In this document: one piece after another, positions 6,428 through 13,216 of the stretch | Numbering within the stretch: the stretch's first letter is position 1 | How the letters are laid out: every line of letters starts with the position of its first letter | Origin: JBGPMO01 sp041487075 | Lineage (GTDB): Bacteria > Patescibacteriota > Minisyncoccia > UBA6257 > 1-14-0-10-40-38 | DNA: 13,682 nucleotides | Assembly (NCBI GenBank): GCA_041487075.1 | Contig: JBGPMO010000007.1 | Coordinates: 1 to 13,682 of the forward strand | Direction of reading: 5' to 3' | Notes under the pieces: generated by a model | What the model was told of the DNA's origin: nothing | Seen by the model: the letters and a program-made list of their open reading frames with translations, nothing else | The model's database searches: none | Position numbers and translations under genes: made by a program

Positions 6428-6512
6428 ATCTCATTTTAGTGCGGGGCACAGCACATAGTATTATTCGCGATTTGCCTACGAGCGAAGGTAGTTCAGATTT
6501 TCGTATTTCTCA

Positions 6513-7448
6513 ATGACCATTTTTAAAAAAGATATTTCTCTTGCCCGGTATTCAAGCTACCGTATTGGCGGAACAGCACAATATTTTTGTGAACCGAAAA
6601 GCGTGAGCGAACTCCAGATAGCAGTTGCCAAGGCCCGTGCCGAGCATGTACCGATTTTTGTATTGGGCGGCGGCACCAACTTGGTTATTTCTGATCACGG
6701 CTTTCGAGGGGTGGTCATTAAACCGGCATTTCAGGGATTAAAAGCCCTGCGGGGCGAGATACGCGTTGGTGCCGGAGTGCGCATGGCAGACCTGCTTCAA
6801 TGCGCCGCCGAAGAAGGGCTCTCGGGGCTTGAGTGGGCTGGCGGGCTTCCGGGATCCGTTGGCGGCGCAGTGCGCGGGAATGCCGGCGCTTTTGGCGGCG
6901 AAATAAAGGACGTAGTCGCTTCGGTTGAGAGTCTTTATATAAAAGGGGTGCATCCGAAACTCGTGACCCGTATCGCTCCAGACTGCCGCTTCGGATACCG
7001 CACGAGTATTTTTAAAGAGCGGAGCGGCGAAGAAATTATCCTCTCTGCAGTCCTTCGTCTTGGGAAGGGGGACAAAAAGGCGATCAGCCGGAGTGTCAAG
7101 GAGAAAATACAATATCGCAAAGACCGGCACCCGATGGAGTACCCGAATATCGGAAGTATTTTTAAAAACGTTGAATTAAAAAGGATTCCTGAGAATCTAC
7201 TGCCCCTGGTTCAGCAGGTAATCAAAAATGATCCGATCCCCGTGGTGCCGACGGCGTATCTCATTGCTGAAGCCGGGCTGAAAGGGATAAGTTGCGGTGG
7301 CGCTATGGTTTCGCCAAAGCATCCGAATTTTATTGTGAACACCGTTCGTGCAACCGCGAAAGATGTAAAAAAGCTCATCGGGCTTGTGAAAGCTACTGTG
7401 GAGGAAAAATTTGGTATAACCTTAGAAGAAGAAGTAATCTACGTCTAA
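6513..7448 (+). CDS. murB: UDP-N-acetylmuramate dehydrogenase (UDP-N-acetylenolpyruvoylglucosamine reductase)
   Basis: The 311-residue FAD enzyme reduces enolpyruvyl-UDP-GlcNAc to UDP-MurNAc with NADPH, the second committed step of peptidoglycan precursor synthesis in the cytoplasm. The N-terminus has SSYRIGGTAQYF (14-25). The FAD site shows LGGGTNLVISD (51-61) and AGGLPGSVGGAVRGNAGAFG (109-128). The substrate/catalytic part has GYRTSIFK (161-168, with R163), the GSIFKN motif with the proton-donating S215, GGAMVSPKHPNFIVN (262-276) and a C-terminal LEEEV (304-308). The compact length and motif layout fit a type II MurB. There is no Shine-Dalgarno before the ATG. The nearest peptidoglycan genes are about 3 kb away (mrdA), so it is not in the usual mur cluster. 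Confidence 0.96.
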   Translation: MTIFKKDISLARYSSYRIGGTAQYFCEPKSVSELQIAVAKARAEHVPIFVLGGGTNLVISDHGFRGVVIKPAFQGLKALRGEIRVGAGVRMADLLQCAAEEGLSGLEWAGGLPGSVGGAVRGNAGAFGGEIKDVVASVESLYIKGVHPKLVTRIAPDCRFGYRTSIFKERSGEEIILSAVLRLGKGDKKAISRSVKEKIQYRKDRHPMEYPNIGSIFKNVELKRIPENLLPLVQQVIKNDPIPVVPTAYLIAEAGLKGISCGGAMVSPKHPNFIVNTVRATAKDVKKLIGLVKATVEEKFGITLEEEVIYV

Positions 7449-7487
7449 ACTTTTAACATTCAACGTTAACCTATAAACGCTACACGC

Positions 7488-7805
7488 ATGCAGATAAATA
7501 TAAAGGGCAAAAATTTAGACCTTACCCCAGCACTCAAGGAATATATCGAAGAAAAAATCAGCACCATTGCAAAGTTTCTTTCGCGGTGGGATGAAGAGGG
7601 CACGGTTGAGGCATGGGTGGAAGTGGGGCGCACCACACAGCATCACCACAAGGGCGATGTGTTTCGAGCGGTGGTTGATATTCGGGTGCCCGGGAAAGCG
7701 TTCCGCGCTGAAGATGAAGATTGGGATCTCCGCGTTGCGATTGATCGCGTTAAAGACAAGCTGAAGCGCGAAGCAGAGAAGTATAAGGAGATGCATGAGG
7801 GATAA
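7488..7805 (+). CDS. hpf: Ribosome hibernation-promoting factor, short form (HPF/RaiA family)
   Basis: The 105-residue protein begins MQINIKGKNLDLTPALKEYI, the first strand and helix of the S30AE domain, and continues with the second strand containing VEAWVEVGRTTQHHHKGDVF (about 40-59), VVDIRVPGKAFRAEDEDWDL (about 62-81) and a charged final helix with KDKLKREAEKYK. It binds the small ribosomal subunit near the mRNA channel and silences ribosomes in starvation. The C-terminal dimerisation domain of long HPF is missing, so it is the short type. It sits 22 bases before secA, an order also seen in Bacillus. The 39-base gap after murB is AT-rich and holds a TATAAA at 7472-7477 but no matching -35 box, so a separate promoter is possible but unproven. 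No ribosome binding site is visible. Confidence 0.93.
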   Translation: MQINIKGKNLDLTPALKEYIEEKISTIAKFLSRWDEEGTVEAWVEVGRTTQHHHKGDVFRAVVDIRVPGKAFRAEDEDWDLRVAIDRVKDKLKREAEKYKEMHEG

Positions 7806-7827
7806 CCACTAGGATTTAGCGGTTTTT

Positions 7828-10461
7828 ATGCTTAAATTCGTCTCAAAATTGTTTAAATCCGATGCGGGATTTACGCCTATTGTTGCGGAAATTAATGCGC
7901 TTGAGCCGGAAGTTCAGAAGTTCACTATCGAGGAGTTGAAAGGTGAAAGTGAAAAGCTGAAACGAGAAATCCAACAGATTTCGGATTGGGAAAAACAGAA
8001 AGAAGCGCTCGACAAACATTTGCCGCGCGCGTTTGCGCTCGTGCGCGAGGCGGCAAAGCGCACGCTCGGCCAGCGGCATTTTGACGTCCAGCTTATGGGC
8101 GGCGTGGCGCTCCACGAGGGGAAAATCGCGGAGATGCGCACGGGTGAGGGCAAGACGCTTGCCGCAACCGCACCCGTCTATTTAAATGCGCTTGCCGGCC
8201 GCGGCGTGCATGTGGTGACCGTAAACGAATATCTCGCCAAACGCGATGCGGTGTGGATGGGACAAATTTACCACGCACTCGGACTTACCGTTACCTGCCT
8301 TATCCACGAAGGCGCGCTCCTGTATGACCCGCATTGGAAAGCCGGGGGCGACGAGGCGGCGATGCAGGCGGAAAAAGATTCCACCGCCGCTTTTCTCGTG
8401 CACGGAGAATTTTTGCGCCCTATTGCGCGAAGCGAGGCGTATCAGGCAGACATTACTTATGGCACCAACCATGAATTCGGTTTTGACTATTTGCGCGATA
8501 ATTTGGCGCACAACAAAGAGGGGCAAGTGCAGGTTGCCCGCCAAAGCCAGAGAGACGAAGGCGGGCGCGATTTTTCCTCCTCCGTTCGAGCTTCCGCCGG
8601 CGCCAAGGCTTTGGCGGACGGGCCGGCGGACAGGCATTTCGCCGTGATTGACGAGGTAGACTCCATTCTCATTGATGAAGCGAGGACGCCGCTCATTATC
8701 GCGGCGCCGGACACCGAATCAAGCCAGTTTTATAAAACATTTGCGCGTGTTGCCGCGAACCTTAAAAAAGATGAGGACTATCTGGTGGATGAAAAAATGC
8801 GGAGTGTCGATATCATCGAAGCGGGCATTGATAAGGTGGAGAAGGTGCTTAGCATCCAGAATCTCTATGCGCCGGAGAACCTCCGGCTCACGCATTATTT
8901 ACAAGAATCTTTGCGCGCAAAAGAATTGTTTCTTCGCGACCGCGATTACGTGGTGAAAGACGGCGAAATTATTATTGTGGACCAGTTTACCGGCCGCATG
9001 ATGCTTGGCCGCCGGTATTCCGGCGGGCTTCACCAGGCAATCGAAGCAAAGGAGAACGTGCAAGTCCGGCAGGAGTCGCGGACATACGCCTCCATCTCTA
9101 TTCAGAATTATTTTCGATTATATCGGAAGCTCGCGGGGATGACGGGCACTGCCCAAACCTCGGCTGAAGAATTCGATAAAGTGTATAAGCTTGAAGTGAC
9201 GACGATCCCGACGAATAAGCCGATGGTTCGCACTGATGAGCCGGATTTGGTGTATAAGACGAGAAAAGGGAAATACGAGGCGATTATCAAAGACATCAAA
9301 GCGCGGCATGAGAAAGGCCAGCCCATGCTCGTGGGCACGGTTTCGATTGAGAAGAATGAGGAGCTTTCGCGTGAGCTGACTCACGCCGGGCTTCGGCACG
9401 AAGTTTTGAACGCGAAGAATAACGAGCGTGAAGGCGCGATTATTGCGCAAGCGGGGAAACGAGGCGCGATTACGGTTGCAACGAACGTTGCCGGCCGCGG
9501 CGTCGACATTATTCTTGGCGGGAATCCGCCAAGCGCCGAGGAAGCGCGAAAAGTTCTTGAGGTCGGGGGCTTGCACGTGGTTGGCACCGAGCGGCATGAG
9601 AGCCGCCGCATTGACAACCAGCTTCGGGGCCGCGCGGGCCGGCAAGGAGACCCGGGCTCTTCGCAGTTTTTTCTTTCGCTCGAGGATGACTTGATGCGTA
9701 TTTTTGGCGGCGACCGCGTAGGACGCATTATGGAAACGTTTAAGCTGCCGGAGGATGTGCCGATTCAGGCGGGTATGATTAACCGCGTGATTTCGCAGGC
9801 GCAGGCAAAAGTGGAAGGCAATAACTTTGATGCGCGTAAGCACTTGCTCGAGTACGATGACGTGCTGAATAAACAGCGACTTGCGATGTATCAAAAACGG
9901 CAGGAGCTTTTGGAAAGCGGAACGTTAACAGTAACAAGTGACAAGGAGAAAGGAGAAAACGAATCATTGAATTACGAGGTACCACAGGCGCTTGATACTG
10001 CGATGAAGGCAAGCGGTGAAAATTCCGTTTCACCTGTCACATTAACTTTTTCACGAGCGGCATTGCCCATAGTACTTTCCACCTTGGATATGTTTTGGAT
10101 GAATCATCTGGAAAATATGGAAGCGCTTCAGGAATCGGTTCGATTGCGCGCGTATGGCCAGCATGATCCGCTCGTGGAATACCGGCGTGAGGGGCACCTT
10201 ATGTTCCGGCAGCTTCTTGCCGAGTTCGAGACATGGATTAAAGAGAATGGCGAGCGCCTAAATAAACAGGAACGAGGGACGAGTAATCAGGGAGCCATTC
10301 GTTTACCAGTCAGTCCCAGTGGTCAGTCGCTCGTGGATCGTGGCTCAAAAAAGGTTGGCCGCAATGATCCCTGCCCGTGCGGAGCGTTGAATCCTACAAC
10401 TGGCCAGATCTATAAATATAAGAAGTGCGGACTTATCAATGCCCCGCATCATAAGAAATAA
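7828..10461 (+). CDS. secA: Preprotein translocase ATPase SecA
   Basis: The 877-residue motor drives preproteins through SecYEG. Walker A is MRTGEGKT (103-110), Walker B is VIDEVDSILIDEAR (273-286; D275/E276), the preprotein-binding region carries FTGRMMLGRRYSGGLHQAIEAKE, and the second helicase domain has TVSIEKNEELS, TNVAGRGVDI and QLRGRAGRQGDPGSSQFFLS (598-617). The scaffold/wing part is short: about 70 residues separate YDDVLNKQR (676-684) from LDMFWMNHLENM (753-764), compared with roughly twice that in E. coli. Residues about 161-203 contain an extra segment before the ADITYGTN motif. Residues about 236-269 are a palindrome-encoded insertion. The C-terminal zinc tail is C849-P-C851-G followed only 15 residues later by C867, ending NAPHHKK, instead of CxC-x8-C(C/H). 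All ATPase motifs are intact, so the protein should work. Confidence 0.97.
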   Translation: MLKFVSKLFKSDAGFTPIVAEINALEPEVQKFTIEELKGESEKLKREIQQISDWEKQKEALDKHLPRAFALVREAAKRTLGQRHFDVQLMGGVALHEGKIAEMRTGEGKTLAATAPVYLNALAGRGVHVVTVNEYLAKRDAVWMGQIYHALGLTVTCLIHEGALLYDPHWKAGGDEAAMQAEKDSTAAFLVHGEFLRPIARSEAYQADITYGTNHEFGFDYLRDNLAHNKEGQVQVARQSQRDEGGRDFSSSVRASAGAKALADGPADRHFAVIDEVDSILIDEARTPLIIAAPDTESSQFYKTFARVAANLKKDEDYLVDEKMRSVDIIEAGIDKVEKVLSIQNLYAPENLRLTHYLQESLRAKELFLRDRDYVVKDGEIIIVDQFTGRMMLGRRYSGGLHQAIEAKENVQVRQESRTYASISIQNYFRLYRKLAGMTGTAQTSAEEFDKVYKLEVTTIPTNKPMVRTDEPDLVYKTRKGKYEAIIKDIKARHEKGQPMLVGTVSIEKNEELSRELTHAGLRHEVLNAKNNEREGAIIAQAGKRGAITVATNVAGRGVDIILGGNPPSAEEARKVLEVGGLHVVGTERHESRRIDNQLRGRAGRQGDPGSSQFFLSLEDDLMRIFGGDRVGRIMETFKLPEDVPIQAGMINRVISQAQAKVEGNNFDARKHLLEYDDVLNKQRLAMYQKRQELLESGTLTVTSDKEKGENESLNYEVPQALDTAMKASGENSVSPVTLTFSRAALPIVLSTLDMFWMNHLENMEALQESVRLRAYGQHDPLVEYRREGHLMFRQLLAEFETWIKENGERLNKQERGTSNQGAIRLPVSPSGQSLVDRGSKKVGRNDPCPCGALNPTTGQIYKYKKCGLINAPHHKK
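8533..8634. repeat. Palindrome-rich in-frame insertion inside secA
   Basis: This stretch encodes about 34 residues (236-269, VARQSQRDEGGRDFSSSVRA and on to GPADR) not expected between the LRDN and VIDEVDS motifs of SecA. It is full of inverted repeats: GCCCGCC (8536-8542) with GGCGGGC (8560-8566); CCGCCGGC (8594-8601) with GCCGGCGG (8622-8629) around an inner GCCAA/TTGGC hairpin; and across the element CCGCCAAAGCC (8538-8548) with GGCTTTGGCGG (8607-8617). Base composition is more GC-rich than the flanks. It looks like a small dispersed palindromic element that entered the gene in frame. The exact ends are approximate. Confidence 0.65.
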
Positions 10462-10484
10462 AAAAGCCCCCTCGCGGGGGATTT
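10461..10484. terminator. Bidirectional intrinsic terminator between convergent secA and prepilin-like gene
   Basis: The stem is CCCCC (10467-10471) with GGGGG (10476-10480) around TCGC. On the + strand an A-run precedes it and ATTTGATATT follows, a weak U-tract. On the - strand the hairpin is followed by CTTTTTTATTT, a strong U-tract, so it should stop transcripts of the - strand gene best. It starts at the last base of the secA stop codon. Confidence 0.85.
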
Positions 10485-10506
10485 GATATTGACTAGCAAC
10501 CTTTCG

Positions 10507-11373
10507 TTAGTTCGTCAGCGTTATGTAATCCCATGCGCGCGCTAAGCCATTACAGACATAGAGACGGTTATTGGTGGTGTCAATATAGAGGCGTCCGCGA
10601 TCTGCGTCAGCAGCGCAGCCGCTGACCGGCGCTCCTGCACCCGAGTTTTTAAATTGGAGATACCCAGAGGTTCCTGCGGCCACCACAGAGCCGTTCACGG
10701 TGAGATTGCCGCTGAAATAGCCGTCCTGCCACGGGCTTGAAACTTGTCCGACATTAGACGTCCCGATTCCCGGGACAAGATCAGAGTCAAACGTTGCCGC
10801 TGAAACGCGGCCGATGGCAGTTGAAATTTTTCGGGTGACTGCTGATTGGGGGTTTGTCGTATTGGAATTGAGCGTGAGGTCAATTTGCACAATATCGTGT
10901 CCGGGCGGATTGCTTGCTTTTGTGAAAACGAGGCCAACCGGATTGATGATTGAGGCAATAACTTTGTCAGTGGTAATTTTGTCCGTAACGACCGGGTCTT
11001 TGCATTTATTTTGGGATCCAGCGCGCGGGCCCAAGGTTATATAAATTGCGCCATCGTTTAAGAGTGAGATGCAGGTGGGATCGTTCGCTGGATTTTCCAT
11101 ACGGAGCTGAAGATAGCTGATTTCGGTTATGGCTGGATCGGTCGTATCGGGATTGTTTGTTTGAGCCGCCACTTCAACATTGCTTGATTGGCGGACAAGC
11201 CGTTGTATTGTTTGCGTGACAAAGTTTAACTGTTGGCCGACTTCATTCGCCGCGGCCTCGCGGACTTGAAAGCGCGTTGCAACGGCGAGAATGCCGGTAA
11301 AAAGCCCTGCGACCATGGCGAGAATCGCTGTGTAGATTAAAATTTCGATAAGCGTAAACCCCTTTTTGTTCAT
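10507..11373 (-). CDS. Type IV prepilin-like protein with C-terminal fibre-like domain
   Basis: The 288-residue protein starts MNKKGFTLIEILIYTAIL: a prepilin peptidase site (cut after G5, F6 becomes residue 1), E10 at the +5 position, and a hydrophobic helix to about residue 33. Helix continuation to about 65 and a central domain (about 80-195) with C101 and C124 follow. The last about 90 residues (from about 200) read GIGTSNVGQVSSPWQDGYFS, LTVNGSV, SGYLQFKNSGAGAPVSGCA, GRLYIDTTNNRLYVCNGLA, with C253 and C274. This is a beta-rich pattern that resembles phage-fibre or structural-repeat domains. It would be exported and built into, or cap, a type IV pilus-like fibre. No pilus motor or peptidase genes are nearby. 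It lies 17 bases after the phosphoglycosyl transferase gene but has its own promoter-like sequence. The exact subfamily (PilW/PulJ-like) is uncertain. Confidence 0.82.
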   Translation of the reverse strand: MNKKGFTLIEILIYTAILAMVAGLFTGILAVATRFQVREAAANEVGQQLNFVTQTIQRLVRQSSNVEVAAQTNNPDTTDPAITEISYLQLRMENPANDPTCISLLNDGAIYITLGPRAGSQNKCKDPVVTDKITTDKVIASIINPVGLVFTKASNPPGHDIVQIDLTLNSNTTNPQSAVTRKISTAIGRVSAATFDSDLVPGIGTSNVGQVSSPWQDGYFSGNLTVNGSVVAAGTSGYLQFKNSGAGAPVSGCAADADRGRLYIDTTNNRLYVCNGLARAWDYITLTN

Positions 11374-11379
11374 GATATT

Positions 11380-11388
11380 AGTATATCA
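11380..11388 (-). promoter_or_regulatory. Extended -10 promoter giving a probable leaderless prepilin mRNA
   Basis: Read on the - strand, TGATATACT (TGn plus TATACT) is followed by just six bases, AATATC, and then the ATG. Transcription would thus start at or next to the A of the start codon. The -35 region (TGATCC, about 11408-11403) is poor, which the extended -10 can offset. The element lies between the stop of the upstream gene and the prepilin start. Confidence 0.5.
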
Positions 11389-11390
11389 CA

Positions 11391-11993
11391 TCAAACCGCT
11401 GATGGATCAAAAAAGAGGATGCCCGCGGTTTTTACGAGAATTTTTACGTCGAGGAAGAGTGATTGATTTTTCAGATAATGATGATCAAGTTCGAGTTCCC
11501 GGAGAAAGGGAAGCGAGGAGGCGCCGTTTATCTGGGAGAGCCCGGTGACGCCGGCTTTTGCGAGAGAGAGATGCTGGTAGGGGGTAGGATAGTTTCTTAC
11601 TTCGCCTGGCTCATGGGGGCGCGGGCCCACGAGCGAGAGTTCGCCTTTTAAAACATTCACGAGCTGGGGGAATTCGTCGAGCCGGAATTTTCTGATAAGC
11701 TTGCCGACGTCGGTGAGGCGAGGGTCATTTTTGATTTTAAAAAAGGGGCCGTCGCGCCGCTCGTTTAAATGTGCGAGCGTTCCTTTTAGGGCATGCGCGC
11801 CATCTACCATGGAGCGGAATTTGTAGGCGCCAATGATTTTCCCGGCGCTCACACGATCAAGTTTTACGATAACGGGTCCGGAGGTTTCTGCTTTAATCGC
11901 CATCGCAATAAAGGGAGCGAGGGGTGAGATGAATGCAAGGCCAAGGGTTGCGCCTATGATGTCGATCAGGCGTTTTAAGGGTTGGTAGGACAT
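11391..11993 (-). CDS. Small monotopic phosphoglycosyl transferase (bacterial sugar transferase, PglC-like)
   Basis: The 200-residue protein carries the bacterial sugar transferase domain alone. It has an N-terminal hydrophobic re-entrant or membrane helix (about 7-32), YKFRSMV (57-63), and the core KNDPRLTDVGKLIRKFRLDE (88-107) continuing into FPQLVNVLKGELSLVGPRP. The D106-E107 pair corresponds to the catalytic Asp-Glu dyad of PglC-type enzymes. GVTGLSQINGAS (148-159) is the other family block. Such enzymes transfer a sugar phosphate from a nucleotide sugar to undecaprenyl phosphate at the inner face of the membrane and so start a lipid-linked glycan. It lacks the multi-helix N-terminal part of WcaJ/WbaP. 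The divergent glycosyltransferase at 12065 probably extends the same glycan. The sugar cannot be told from the sequence. Confidence 0.9.
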   Translation of the reverse strand: MSYQPLKRLIDIIGATLGLAFISPLAPFIAMAIKAETSGPVIVKLDRVSAGKIIGAYKFRSMVDGAHALKGTLAHLNERRDGPFFKIKNDPRLTDVGKLIRKFRLDEFPQLVNVLKGELSLVGPRPHEPGEVRNYPTPYQHLSLAKAGVTGLSQINGASSLPFLRELELDHHYLKNQSLFLDVKILVKTAGILFFDPSAV

Positions 11994-12006
11994 TTCATTT
12001 TCATCT

Positions 12007-12036
12007 ATTCTATATGAGATACGCCATAATTCCCAA
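12007..12036 (-). promoter_or_regulatory. Possible promoter of the phosphoglycosyl transferase gene
   Basis: On the - strand, TTGGGA (12036-12031) is followed by TATAGA (12014-12009, 16-base spacer) or TAGAAT (12012-12007, 18-base spacer). The start codon at 11993 would lie only about 7 bases after the transcription start. The divergent + strand gene has no convincing promoter of its own in this 71-base gap; a TAGATT at 12054-12059 five bases before its ATG is the best candidate. Confidence 0.4.
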
Positions 12037-12064
12037 TTGTTCGTTCTCCCAATTAGATTTTACC

Positions 12065-13174
12065 ATGAAAATTGCTCTCATTCACGATTATTTGAATCAG
12101 TATGGCGGTGCAGAGCGGGTGCTCGAAGCATTTCTCGCAATATTCCCGTATGCAGATGTGTATACGCTTTTTTATGACAAGAAGCGCATGCAAGGCAAGT
12201 TCGAGAACCATATTCGCCGCACGAGCTTTCTTGATTCATCGCTCGTCTCTCGATATCACCGTCCGTTTATTCCGCTTATGCCGCTTGCTGTTGAAACGCT
12301 CAAATTGGACGATGATTATGATCTTGTTATTTCTGATTCTGCTGGCTATGCGAAAGGCATATCCGTGCCTTCTCGGGCTTTTCATCTTTCGTATTGTTAT
12401 ACGCCGCTTCGCTATGCCTGGGAACTAGATGATTATTTTACCAATCCTCTTTTTAAGACCGTGTTTCGGCCTGCCTTTTCTTATCTCAAACATTGGGACT
12501 TTCGCGCAAGCCAAAAGCCACACGCCATCATTGCAATCTCTGATTTTATTGCCGGGAAGATTAAGGATTATTATGGCCGCGAAGCGCCCGTTCTCTATCC
12601 ACCGGTCGACGCCAAAACATTTTTTTATGAGCCTGCTCAACGAAAAGAAATTGGAACGTATTACTTGGCAGTGGGCCGATTGCTTCATTACAAGCGATTT
12701 GATCTTATCATCGAAGCATTTGCGAGAATTGGCGCACCGCTCAAAATTGTGGGTGTGGGACCAGAAGAAAAACATCTTAAATCTCAAATTGCAAATCTGA
12801 AAGCCTGCAATATCGAGCTCCTTTCTTTTATTCCGGAAAGAAATCTTCGATTCATGTACCAGCGGGCGCGGGCGCTTATTTTCCCGCAGGTAGAGGATTT
12901 TGGTTTGGTCGCGGCTGAAGCGCAAGCGTGCGGTACGCCCGTCATTGCCTATCGTGCGGGCGGTGCGCTCGAAATCGTTCGGGAGGGCGAAACCGGATTT
13001 TTCTTTGATGAGCAGAAAGTGGAAGCTCTGCAAGAGGCGGTGCGTATGTTTGAAACATCTTCTTTGAATCGGCGCCGCATCAGTGCTTCGGCAGAGCGGT
13101 TTTCATTCGAGCGCTTCAAGCGAGGCATCCTTCGTGAAATCCCCCGAGCGCTCCGCGAGCAAGCGGGTTATTGA
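12065..13174 (+). CDS. GT4-family (GT-B fold) glycosyltransferase
   Basis: I choose the ATG at 12065 (369 residues) over an in-frame ATG at 12014, because MKIALIHDYLNQYGGAERVL is the standard N-terminus of this family and the 17 extra residues upstream are unlike it and cover the promoter region. GG (14-15) marks the acceptor-side glycine loop. AVGRLLHYKRFDLIIEAF (202-219) begins the donor-binding domain, with K210-R211 expected to contact the nucleotide phosphates. E277-DFGLVAA-E285 is the E-x7-E motif, followed by CGTPVIAYRAGGALEIV (289-305). The enzyme is retaining and uses a nucleotide sugar (mannose or another hexose; not decidable) on a lipid-linked or surface glycan, probably with the divergent PglC-like enzyme. 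It is cytoplasmic or peripheral, with no membrane helix. Its stop codon overlaps the -35 box of rpsB. Confidence 0.92.
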   Translation: MKIALIHDYLNQYGGAERVLEAFLAIFPYADVYTLFYDKKRMQGKFENHIRRTSFLDSSLVSRYHRPFIPLMPLAVETLKLDDDYDLVISDSAGYAKGISVPSRAFHLSYCYTPLRYAWELDDYFTNPLFKTVFRPAFSYLKHWDFRASQKPHAIIAISDFIAGKIKDYYGREAPVLYPPVDAKTFFYEPAQRKEIGTYYLAVGRLLHYKRFDLIIEAFARIGAPLKIVGVGPEEKHLKSQIANLKACNIELLSFIPERNLRFMYQRARALIFPQVEDFGLVAAEAQACGTPVIAYRAGGALEIVREGETGFFFDEQKVEALQEAVRMFETSSLNRRRISASAERFSFERFKRGILREIPRALREQAGY

Positions 13175-13200
13175 CGGCTTTCAGCTTTTCCGTCTATACT
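13171..13200 (+). promoter_or_regulatory. Strong promoter of rpsB
   Basis: TTGACG (13171-13176), an 18-base spacer and TATACT (13195-13200) are each one or two mismatches from consensus. Transcription should start near 13207-13208, leaving a 5' untranslated region of only about 9-10 bases (ACTTCACCT) with no ribosome binding site. The -35 box overlaps the stop codon of the upstream glycosyltransferase gene. Confidence 0.75.
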
Positions 13201-13216
13201 TTCTTTTACTTCACCT

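Noticed and set aside
6259..6516. 85-codon frame with TTG start between the SIMPL gene and murB
   Set aside because: It runs through the intrinsic terminator and the large inverted repeat, overlaps the murB start, and its product looks like translated repeat DNA with no domain pattern.
7449..7487. Separate promoter for hpf (TATAAA at 7472-7477)
   Set aside because: No -35 box or extended -10 is at suitable distance; the gap is AT-rich, so such a hexamer is easily found by chance.
8182..8637. 151-codon frame on the - strand opposite secA
   Set aside because: It is also an antisense shadow, prolonged by the GC-rich palindromic insert.
9118..9894. 258-codon frame on the - strand opposite secA
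   Set aside because: It is the antisense shadow of strongly conserved SecA motifs; the product is Arg/His/Asn-rich without recognisable pattern.
12014..12064. Upstream in-frame ATG for the glycosyltransferase
   Set aside because: The family's conserved N-terminus begins at 12065, and the 17 extra codons overlap the divergent promoter region.
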